NCBI GenBank assembly: GCA_900553895.1
Contig: USFB01000051.1
Location: 1 to 11,831 of the forward strand
From: an uncultured bacterium
GTDB lineage: Bacteria; Cyanobacteriota; Vampirovibrionia; Gastranaerophilales; Gastranaerophilaceae
Length of the DNA stretch: 11,831 nucleotides
Direction: 5' to 3'
Part shown: one piece after another, positions 1 through 5,651 of the stretch
Position numbering within the stretch: the stretch's first letter is position 1
Layout: the number at the start of each line of letters is the position of its first letter
The notes under the pieces: model-generated
Databases searched by the model: none
What the model saw: only the letters and a program-made list of their open reading frames with translations
Told to the model about the DNA's origin: nothing
Made by a program: the position numbers and the translations under genes

Positions 1-37
1 TTCTTCTCAACTACTAAACTCCTCAACTTATAAACTT
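1..37. repeat. Octamer-arm palindromic element, copy 1 (partial, cut by window edge)
   Basis: Only the right arm is visible: TTCTT followed by four octamers, CTCAACTA, CTAAACTC, CTCAACTT and ATAAACTT. Bases 1-46 are identical to 456-501, so the match to copy 2 runs 9 bases past the arm. The element lies downstream of the small gene at 75-350 (read on the minus strand). The core and left arm lie outside the window, so its orientation cannot be told. Confidence 0.85.
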
Positions 38-74
38 TAATTAACAAACTTCTCCACTCTTATTTTCCCCTTGT

Positions 75-350
75 CTAGCACAAAAATTCTGCTATTACAC
101 TTCTACCATAAAGCAATCCGTACTTTATGTCATCATCCGAAATGTTGAATTCTCCAACAGTTTTTGCACATTCTCGTACATCATTTACATCAATTCTATC
201 CAATAAAGATTTTGCAGATGCTGTTTCCGTTCCACGAGAAACTTCAATTTCTGAATTTTCCTCTTTTTGAGGCGCTAAATTTTTATTAGACTTAAACGCA
301 CTTAGTGCGCTGAATTGTTGTACTGAGTTTGATTCTATTCTTGGTAGCAT
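75..350 (-). CDS. Small protein in the FlgM position of the flagellar operon (hypothetical)
   Basis: A 91-residue soluble protein with no signal peptide or membrane segment. The N-terminal half is polar and probably disordered. The C-terminal part (about 50-91) looks helical and contains a G-E-F-N-I-S-D-D-D-I stretch followed by YGLLYGRSVIAEFL. The gene follows flgJ, where many bacteria carry flgM, the anti-sigma-28 factor, and a short acidic protein with a C-terminal helical region fits that family. The residue match to FlgM is only loose, so the function is inferred from position. The ATG has a modest ribosome binding site (GAAAGG). It is the last flagellar gene visible, and repeat elements lie on both sides. 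It could instead be a lineage-specific flagellar chaperone. Confidence 0.7.
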   Translation of the reverse strand: MLPRIESNSVQQFSALSAFKSNKNLAPQKEENSEIEVSRGTETASAKSLLDRIDVNDVRECAKTVGEFNISDDDIKYGLLYGRSVIAEFLC

Positions 351-365
351 GGTGACCTTTCTTTC

Positions 366-492
366 TAGTTTAGTAGTTTATAAGTTTAGGAGTTTAGAAG
401 AAATTTTAGTTATTACTTTTTATTGAACTTGTTTGCCTATTGAAAATTTTATAACTTCTTCTCAACTACTAAACTCCTCAACTTATAAACTT
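366..492. repeat. Octamer-arm palindromic element, copy 2 (flgJ to small gene)
   Basis: The left arm is four octamers, TAGTTTAG, TAGTTTAT, AAGTTTAG and GAGTTTAG (366-397). The core runs from AAGAAATTTTAG to ATAACTTCTT (398-460). The right arm is CTCAACTA, CTAAACTC, CTCAACTT and ATAAACTT (461-492). The arms are near-complementary, so DNA or RNA could form a long hairpin. The right end touches the flgJ stop codon (492-494), and the left end lies 15 bases upstream of the next start codon. Confidence 0.92.
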
Positions 493-842
493 TAATTAAC
501 ATATTTCTCCATCTGTCTATAAATCTGATCTGCAAAGCCAAAGCTTGTTCTCGGATTATTTGCGATATCTCTACCCATTTGTTGATAAACAATAGGTTTA
601 AAGGTATCTATGTAGTGTTGTTCTTGTCCGAACAGACCGTTTTCGTGGTCAACGGTTTTATCCATTTGTGAAAGCATTTTTGTAACAAAAATACTCTCGA
701 ATTCTGTTGCAACTTTTCTTAATTGCTCTTTATTATCGCCTGATTCTTTGATTCTGTTATACAAAACCTGATCAGCATTCACTGTCTGCGCATTGTGCAA
801 ACCGTTTTTTATTAAATCTATTGTAGGTGTTGAAAAGTCCAT
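492..842 (-). CDS. flgJ: Flagellar rod-binding protein FlgJ, single-domain form
   Basis: A 116-residue protein carrying only the rod-binding (N-terminal FlgJ) domain, about residues 41-111. It has the family pattern KVATEFESIFVTKMLSQM, an FGQEQHYIDTF helix and a closing G-F-A-D-Q-I-Y motif. In Proteobacteria such as Salmonella, FlgJ also has a C-terminal peptidoglycan hydrolase domain. That domain is missing here, and a separate transglycosylase gene (4886-5434) begins the operon, so the two functions appear split. FlgJ caps the growing rod in the periplasm and is normally exported by the flagellar secretion apparatus; no Sec signal is seen. The ATG follows AAGGAG at good spacing. The stop codon touches the end of repeat copy 2, and the last codons (Val-Asn-stop) have an exact copy at 38-46. 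Confidence 0.9.
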   Translation of the reverse strand: MDFSTPTIDLIKNGLHNAQTVNADQVLYNRIKESGDNKEQLRKVATEFESIFVTKMLSQMDKTVDHENGLFGQEQHYIDTFKPIVYQQMGRDIANNPRTSFGFADQIYRQMEKYVN

Positions 843-880
843 TTTTTCTCCTTATTTGTTGCAGTAATTAAAGAGCATTG

Positions 881-998
881 TAGTTTAGGAGTTTAGAAGT
901 TGAGTAGTTTAGAAGAAATTTTAGTTATTTTCTATTATCTGACTTGTTTATTTATTGAAAATTTATAACTTCTTCTCAACTACTAAATTCCTAAACTT
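881..998. repeat. Octamer-arm palindromic element, copy 3 (flgI to flgJ)
   Basis: The left arm is TAGTTTAG, GAGTTTAG, AAGTTGAG and TAGTTTAG (881-912). The core is about 913-974. The right arm is CTCAACTA, CTAAATTC and CTAAACTT (975-998), one octamer shorter than in most copies. The core is nearly identical to the core of copy 4 read on the opposite strand. The right end lies 10 bases from the flgI stop codon. Its distance to the flgJ start (38 bases) is longer than at the other junctions. Confidence 0.92.
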
Positions 999-1008
999 CT
1001 CCCCTTCT

Positions 1009-2109
1009 CTAAATAATCACCAACTCCGCTTGCAAGCTTCCTGATTTTTTCAACGCTTGCAAGATTGAGATTAAGTCAACCGGTGCTACACCGATTGAAT
1101 TTAATGCCCTTACTAAATCATTTAAATTACTGTTAGCAGGCATTGTAACCAAACTTCCCGGTGCTTTGTTTATCTGAATATCAGAGTTTTCAAACCCAAC
1201 AGTTGCACCGTTTGAAAAACCTTTTGGCTGTGAAACATCATTTGTTGTAGAAACCGTAACCGTAATGTTTCCGTGTGCAACAGCTGCCGGAAGAAGTTTA
1301 ACATCCGCGCCTATTACAACTGTTCCTGTTCTTTCGTTTACAACAACTTTTGCAGGCTCCATTGTTGGCGCAACTTCCAAATTTTCAATAATTGATAAGA
1401 AAGAAACTCTGTCGTTCATAAATCTTGCAGGAATTTCAACTCTTACTGAACTTCCGTCAATAGCTTTAGCAGGCGCTACTTGAGAAACTGTTTTAGCAAT
1501 TCTTGAAACAAGCGTGTAGTCTGAACGGTCAATAGAAAGTGTGATTGAATTTTCATCACCGATTTCTGTGTAAATATCACGTTCAATTATTGCACCCCCA
1601 GGGATACGACCTGTTGTAGTGATTGCAGTTCTAGCAGATGAACCGCCAGCAATTTTATTGATACCACCTACTGAAAGAGGGCCTTGAGCAACTGCTACAG
1701 CTTCACCGTTTGGTGCTTTCAAAATTGTTTGAACAAGAACACCGCCTTCTAAACTTTTACAATCCGCCATCGCAGAAACTGTTACATCAATTTTGTCGCC
1801 GTTTTTAGAGAATGGTGGAACGGTTGCCGTAACAATTACCGCTGCTGATGCACCTTTTTGGATATAGTTTTCTTGCTCAATTACTGTACCTAAATTTCTT
1901 AGTAACATCTTGTTCGTAATTTGTGTTGAACGAGAGTTATCACCAGTCCCGGGAAGACCAACTACAACACCATAACCGACAAGTTGGTTCTCGCGCACAC
2001 CTTTAATATGAGTCAAATCCATTATACGAACCTTGGCGTTGATTGCCTGAGCAGGCATAACGCTTGCCAACATGAACATTGCTAATATTGTTGCTAAAAT
2101 TTTTTTCAT
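1009..2109 (-). CDS. flgI: Flagellar P-ring protein FlgI
   Basis: A 366-residue protein of full family length. A Sec signal peptide occupies residues 1-22 (KK, a hydrophobic core, then AQA before the mature start). The mature N-terminus has the FlgI signature: VRIMDLTHIKGVRENQLVGYG followed by VVVGLPGTGD. The C-terminus ends in the typical LNDLVRALNSIGVAPVDLIS and ILQALKKSGSLQAELVII. FlgI is secreted to the periplasm and forms the P ring around the rod in the peptidoglycan layer, helped by FlgA encoded just upstream. Its usual partner FlgH is not present between flgA and flgI. The ATG at 2107-2109 is preceded by AAAAAGGG. A P-ring protein argues for an outer membrane. Reading frame and length are intact. 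Confidence 0.97.
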   Translation of the reverse strand: MKKILATILAMFMLASVMPAQAINAKVRIMDLTHIKGVRENQLVGYGVVVGLPGTGDNSRSTQITNKMLLRNLGTVIEQENYIQKGASAAVIVTATVPPFSKNGDKIDVTVSAMADCKSLEGGVLVQTILKAPNGEAVAVAQGPLSVGGINKIAGGSSARTAITTTGRIPGGAIIERDIYTEIGDENSITLSIDRSDYTLVSRIAKTVSQVAPAKAIDGSSVRVEIPARFMNDRVSFLSIIENLEVAPTMEPAKVVVNERTGTVVIGADVKLLPAAVAHGNITVTVSTTNDVSQPKGFSNGATVGFENSDIQINKAPGSLVTMPANSNLNDLVRALNSIGVAPVDLISILQALKKSGSLQAELVII

Positions 2110-2125
2110 TATACTGACCCTTTTT

Positions 2126-2251
2126 TAGTTGAGAAGTTTAGGAGTTTAGAAGTTGAGAAGAAGTTATAAATTTTCAATAAATAAACAAGTTTGATAAAAG
2201 AAAATAACTAAAATTTCTTATAAACTTCTCAACTTCTCAACTCCTAAACTT
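2126..2251. repeat. Octamer-arm palindromic element, copy 4, core inverted (flgA to flgI)
   Basis: The left arm is TAGTTGAG, AAGTTTAG, GAGTTTAG and AAGTTGAG (2126-2157). The right arm is ATAAACTT, CTCAACTT, CTCAACTC and CTAAACTT (2220-2251). The core (2158-2219) reads AAGAAGTTATAAATTTTC at its left end and ACTAAAATTTCTT at its right end, which is the reverse complement of the other cores. By eye it differs from copy 3 at only a few positions over about 62 bases. The left end lies 16 bases upstream of the flgI start codon. Confidence 0.92.
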
Positions 2252-2270
2252 TTTTAGCTCATCCTCTCTC

Positions 2271-2975
2271 TTAAATTGCCACCAAAACTCTATTCTCCCC
2301 AATTACCTTTCCGTTGTAAACCTTCTTGTAATTTTTGTTTTCAACGTTAATGTAATCACCTGTCATACCGTCTGCCATCGCAGTTCCGTCGATTGTAACC
2401 ATTACATCCCCATTTGATACAAAGAAAATTCTAACTTCACCGTTTCTTTGTACGTCAGGACGCATTTTTACAAATCTTTTGTCTATCACTTCTCCCTTTT
2501 GAAATGCTTTTTTTGTTGTCATTTCTTTAGATAACATTTTTTCAGGAAGTACGTAATCCATTTTCATAGAAACATCAACTTTTTTAACAGTTGTACATTC
2601 TCTTGTAATTGCCTGTTCTCTGTCAATTGTGTCGTTTGCTACAAGCACGTTTTGATAAACACTTGTTTGCACAGGCAAGTTTAAAGTTTTAATAAAAGCG
2701 TTGTTCACATAAACATCAACTCTTTTGATATCGCGTGGCATAATTTTATCACCGCCAGAAACAACTTTATATGAAACTTTTCCGTCTGGAAGTTGAAGTT
2801 GAGCAAACGGAGTTGCTGAAACCTTAACTTCAATATCGCCGTTAATCATTTTGCTGTAATTAGTTTCCAAAACCTTAGCAACAGAAGCTTTAATGTCAGC
2901 AGAACTAACCATCTGAGCGTTTGCGCTTAGAGTACTTAATGTTAATATTAATGCTGTTACTACAATTTTTTTCAC
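2271..2975 (-). CDS. flgA: Flagellar P-ring assembly chaperone FlgA
   Basis: A 234-residue protein with a Sec signal peptide (residues 1-20, KK, hydrophobic run, ANA). The C-terminal SAF/ChapFlgA domain spans about 140-234. It shows the family pattern K-A-F-Q-K-G-E-V-I-D, then GTAMADGMTGDYINVEN and a closing V-I-G-E-N-R-V-L-V. FlgA acts in the periplasm and helps FlgI assemble into the P ring; flgI follows directly. The start is GTG (2973-2975), giving the signal-peptide beginning MKKIVV. AAAAGG lies upstream, and no ATG in frame would preserve the signal peptide. The GTG start may lower expression relative to the structural genes on either side. Repeat elements occupy both junctions. Confidence 0.92.
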   Translation of the reverse strand: MKKIVVTALILTLSTLSANAQMVSSADIKASVAKVLETNYSKMINGDIEVKVSATPFAQLQLPDGKVSYKVVSGGDKIMPRDIKRVDVYVNNAFIKTLNLPVQTSVYQNVLVANDTIDREQAITRECTTVKKVDVSMKMDYVLPEKMLSKEMTTKKAFQKGEVIDKRFVKMRPDVQRNGEVRIFFVSNGDVMVTIDGTAMADGMTGDYINVENKNYKKVYNGKVIGENRVLVAI

Positions 2976-2989
2976 TTATACTTACCTTT

Positions 2990-3109
2990 TAGTTTATAAG
3001 TTTAGGAGTTGAGTAGTTTAGAAGGAATTTTAGATTATTCTTTTTTATAAGCAGTTTATTTCTTGATATAACTTCTTCTCAACTACTAAACTCCTAAACT
3101 TCTAAACTT
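2990..3109. repeat. Octamer-arm palindromic element, copy 5 (flgG to flgA)
   Basis: The left arm is TAGTTTAT, AAGTTTAG, GAGTTGAG and TAGTTTAG (2990-3021). The core is about 3022-3077 and is the most diverged (AAGGAATTTTAGATTATT at the left). The right arm is CTCAACTA, CTAAACTC, CTAAACTT and CTAAACTT (3078-3109). It lies 14 bases from the flgA start and 10 bases from the flgG stop. Confidence 0.92.
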
Positions 3110-3119
3110 CTCCTCTTCC

Positions 3120-3905
3120 CTAGCTCATCTGATTCGTCAACTGTAATATACTACTTGATGCGTTGATTATTTTTGAATTTGATTCAAATGCTCTTTCTGC
3201 CTTAATCAAGCCTACAAGTTCATCTACGATTTGAACGTTTGAACCTTCTAACATACATTGTTGAATTAAACCTAAACCGTTTTGCCCCGGAGTATCTTGA
3301 ACAGGGTTGCCTGATGCTTGAGTTTCTTTGTACAAGTTGTGTCCGATTGACAACAAACCTGATGGGTTTTGAAATTTAACCAACTGCAAAGAACCAACGA
3401 TTGATTGTTGTGTTTGACCCGGAAGTGTTACAGAAATATTACCGTCTTGTGTAATTGTAATTTCTGTTGCGTCACGTGGAATTGAAACGGAAGGCTGAAT
3501 TAGTAAACCATCGTTTGTACACAATTGACCTAAAGAATCCACTTGTAAACAACCGTCACGAGTGTATGCTAATGAGCCATCTTCTTTCATAACTTGTAAA
3601 AAGCCTTCACCTTCGATTTCAATATCAAGTTGACGACCTGTAGAAATTGCAACACCTTGAGTGAAAACACGAGTTGTTGCAGCCGTTTTAACACCTAATC
3701 CGATTTCGATACCAACAGGTTGATAAGTACCTTGGTTCATCAATGCACCAGGAGTTCTAACGGCTTGTGATAACAAGTCTTGAAATTCAATACGAGATTG
3801 TTTAAACGCAGTAGTATTAACGTTCGCTACATTGTTTGCGATAACGTCAAGATAGTTTTGTTGTGCTATCATACCTGTTGCTGCTGTTGTTAGTGCTCTT
3901 AACAT
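3120..3905 (-). CDS. flgG: Flagellar distal rod protein FlgG
   Basis: A 261-residue axial protein of standard FlgG length. The N-terminus begins MLRALTTAATGMIAQQNYLD and has the rod/hook signature ANNVANVNTTAFKQSRIEF (residues 23-41). The middle carries the E-G-E-G-F-L-Q-V element and a Y-T-R-D-G motif shared by FlgE/F/G proteins. The C-terminal helix (about 225-261) contains SNVQIVDELVGLIKAERAFE. FlgG polymerises as the distal rod through the periplasm inside the P ring and is exported by the flagellar type III system, so there is no signal peptide. The ATG follows GAGGAA. The upstream flgF encodes a shorter-axis paralogue. Confidence 0.96.
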   Translation of the reverse strand: MLRALTTAATGMIAQQNYLDVIANNVANVNTTAFKQSRIEFQDLLSQAVRTPGALMNQGTYQPVGIEIGLGVKTAATTRVFTQGVAISTGRQLDIEIEGEGFLQVMKEDGSLAYTRDGCLQVDSLGQLCTNDGLLIQPSVSIPRDATEITITQDGNISVTLPGQTQQSIVGSLQLVKFQNPSGLLSIGHNLYKETQASGNPVQDTPGQNGLGLIQQCMLEGSNVQIVDELVGLIKAERAFESNSKIINASSSILQLTNQMS

Positions 3906-3920
3906 TTTTGTTCCTCATTT

Positions 3921-4044
3921 TAGTTTAGAAGTTTAGTAGTTTAGTAGTTGAGAAGAAATTTTAGATTATTTTTCTATGACCAGTTTATTTGTTGAAAATT
4001 TTATAACTTCTTCTAAACTTCTCAACTCCTAAACTACTAAACTA
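3921..4044. repeat. Octamer-arm palindromic element, copy 6 (flgF to flgG)
   Basis: The left arm is TAGTTTAG, AAGTTTAG, TAGTTTAG and TAGTTGAG (3921-3952). The core is 3953-4012. The right arm is CTAAACTT, CTCAACTC, CTAAACTA and CTAAACTA (4013-4044). All eight octamers fit the same degenerate unit, and the two arms pair over about 32 bases with few mismatches. The element lies 15 bases from the flgG start codon and 10 bases from the flgF stop. It is the most upstream copy in the operon. Confidence 0.93.
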
Positions 4045-4054
4045 TTTTTCGTTT

Positions 4055-4882
4055 CTACGCTGTTCGTATTCTTCCCACCGAAACTGCCGTAGTCAGCATA
4101 TCACTATTTGTGCTTACAAGTTTTGTTAAACTTTCGTAATTTCTGGTCGTATTAATCGTGTTAATCATTTCCTTAATTACATTTGAGTTAGAAAGTTCTA
4201 ACATCCCTTGTTGTACTGTGAATTTTTCAGAACGCAATTCCGGATTGTTCACTGTATCACGCGGAATAAATTTTGCGTCACCAACTTCAAACAAATCGTC
4301 TTTGTCTGAAAAATCCCACACCCCAATTGTTTGAAGCGGGATTTTTTGGTTGTAAGAATTGATTTCGATGTTACCGTTTTCGGCAATAACGATATCTTTT
4401 CTATCTCTGAAAACTGTTTCATCTTCCATATCTTCAGGAAGCATTCTGATTCTTCTGTTGTTAATATCCAAAACATATTCGCCTTGTTTTGTCTTTAACC
4501 AATAACCTCTGTCTACAACAAAAGAACCGTTACGAGTGTATGACACATTACCGTTGTCATCTTGAATTTTGAAGAAACCATCGCCTTCAATCGCTACATC
4601 ATAAGGGCTTGAAGTTTTTGTCAATGCACCTTGTGAAAAATCGTGTGTATATTGCATGCTCTGACTTCCACAGCTGATATTTCCTAAATATCTGTTTGAA
4701 TCATTTCTCAAAATTGAACCTTCTTGAGAATACACAGCTGATTGCATAACATCTTTAAAACGCAAAGCACCTTTTTTATAACCAACCGTATTTACGTTTG
4801 CAAGGTTATTAGCAGTATTGTCGTTCATATCCATAAGAGCAAGCATACCATTTGCAGCCGATTCAAAACTTCTTACTAGCAT
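4055..4882 (-). CDS. flgF: Flagellar proximal rod protein FlgF (FlgF/FlgG family)
   Basis: A 275-residue rod protein. The N-terminal motif ANNLANVNTVGYKKGALRFK (24-43) is diagnostic of the axial family. An I-E-G-D-G-F-F-K element and Y-T-R-N-G follow near residues 100-120. The C-terminal helix reads SNSNVIKEMINTINTTRNYE. FlgF and FlgG are close paralogues. I call this one FlgF because it lies directly upstream of a clearer FlgG and has the less standard C-terminus. It would form part of the rod, exported by the flagellar type III apparatus. Its ribosome binding site (AAAGGAG) lies inside the last codons of the upstream transglycosylase gene, with only three bases between stop and start, so the two are probably translationally coupled. 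This is the one junction in the operon without a repeat element. Confidence 0.9.
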   Translation of the reverse strand: MLVRSFESAANGMLALMDMNDNTANNLANVNTVGYKKGALRFKDVMQSAVYSQEGSILRNDSNRYLGNISCGSQSMQYTHDFSQGALTKTSSPYDVAIEGDGFFKIQDDNGNVSYTRNGSFVVDRGYWLKTKQGEYVLDINNRRIRMLPEDMEDETVFRDRKDIVIAENGNIEINSYNQKIPLQTIGVWDFSDKDDLFEVGDAKFIPRDTVNNPELRSEKFTVQQGMLELSNSNVIKEMINTINTTRNYESLTKLVSTNSDMLTTAVSVGRIRTA

Positions 4883-4885
4883 TTG

Positions 4886-5434
4886 TTAGTTCGCTCCTTT
4901 CATTTTGTCATAATTGCTAAGAACGCTCTTAACATAATTTTGCGTTTCCATATAAGGTGGAATTCCGCCATACTTCTTAACCGCATTAGGGCCGGCGTTA
5001 TAAGCGGCTAAAGCTAAAGATTTGTTGTTATCAAATCTGTCCATAAGTCCTTTTAAGTACTTAGTTCCACCCATAATGTTTTGTTCAGCGTCATAAGCAT
5101 TTGTAACACCCAAACCTTGAGCTGTCCCGGGCATTAATTGCATTAAACCCATTGCACCACAGCTTGAAGTCGCTTGAGGATTAAATCCTGATTCTTGCTT
5201 AACTACTGCTTTTACGAAGTCTGAATCAAGACCGTTTTTTTCTGCGTATTTTTCGATTAAGTCATTGATTTCACTTCTTGATGTGTCTGTTGGGTTAGAT
5301 TTATGAGCAATTGAAGAGTCGAGGATTTTTTGAAAATCTTCGTCAGGTTTTGCGCCATAAGATATAAGTGATTGAAATTGATTTTCAATCATGTTTATAC
5401 GTTGTAATGTTACGTCCAAGCTTGTAAGATTCAT
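4886..5434 (-). CDS. Flagellar-operon lytic transglycosylase (SLT, family 1)
   Basis: A 182-residue protein with a C-terminal SLT domain (about 55-175). The visible catalytic and family motifs are the glutamate in KQESGFNP (E81), GAMGLMQLMPGTAQ (94-107), a conserved L-A-L-A-A-Y-N-A-G-P (140-149) and ETQNYV (163-168). It cleaves peptidoglycan glycan strands and would clear the wall for the rod. It supplies the hydrolase function missing from the single-domain FlgJ. Residues 1-45 form a non-hydrophobic helical segment (around QRINMIENQFQSLI) rather than a Sec signal, so export through the flagellar type III apparatus is possible. It is the first gene of the operon. Its ATG is preceded by GGAGAGAGG, a strong ribosome binding site. 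Confidence 0.93.
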   Translation of the reverse strand: MNLTSLDVTLQRINMIENQFQSLISYGAKPDEDFQKILDSSIAHKSNPTDTSRSEINDLIEKYAEKNGLDSDFVKAVVKQESGFNPQATSSCGAMGLMQLMPGTAQGLGVTNAYDAEQNIMGGTKYLKGLMDRFDNNKSLALAAYNAGPNAVKKYGGIPPYMETQNYVKSVLSNYDKMKGAN

Positions 5435-5573
5435 CTTACTTACCTCTCTCCGCTTATTCTTTTTTACTTACCCAAGTCTTTATCTACAATTTCGGGATAT
5501 TACTTCCCAATAAAAGTGTAATATATTTAATTGGAAGCAACATCAATCGAAGGATTAAAATTGAAAATAAAAA

Positions 5574-5591
5574 ATAGACCATTTGGTCTAT
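5574..5591. promoter_or_regulatory. Perfect 8-bp inverted repeat, possible operator
   Basis: TAGACCA, TT, TGGTCTA (5575-5590), extended by one A:T pair on each side. It lies between the tpiA terminator and the flagellar operon, about 140 bases upstream of the transglycosylase start. The TAGACC...GGTCTA form resembles operators of TetR-family repressors such as NemR, but no regulator gene is nearby. It could also be a second hairpin of the tpiA terminator region. No convincing sigma-28 or sigma-54 promoter was found between here and the gene; the best sigma-70 candidate (TTGATG, 15 bases, TATATT on the minus strand, about 5520-5546) is weak. Confidence 0.35.
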
Positions 5592-5598
5592 AAACAAT

Positions 5599-5636
5599 AA
5601 AAAAGCGTTTGGAATCAATATTCCAAACGCTTTTTT
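5599..5636 (-). terminator. Rho-independent terminator of tpiA
   Basis: A perfect 16-bp inverted repeat: AAAAAAGCGTTTGGAA (5599-5614), loop TCAATA, and its complement (5621-5636). Read on the minus strand it ends in a T-rich tail (TTTTTTATTGTTT), starting 15 bases after the tpiA stop. The A/T flanks are symmetrical, so it could also stop transcription from the other side. Confidence 0.9.
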
Positions 5637-5651
5637 TAGTTTTTACTATAA

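Noticed and set aside
1..4044. CRISPR array suggested by repeated blocks with spacers
   Set aside because: The repeats are internally palindromic, built of octamers, and the spaces between them are intact flagellar genes rather than short unique spacers.
4249..4476. Second minus-strand frame inside flgF
   Set aside because: It is an out-of-frame shadow of an intact, conserved rod gene and has no ribosome binding site.
5435..5598. Sigma-28 or sigma-54 promoter for the flagellar operon
   Set aside because: No TAAA...GCCGATAA or TGGCAC...TTGCA pattern is present on the minus strand; only weak sigma-70-like hexamers are seen.
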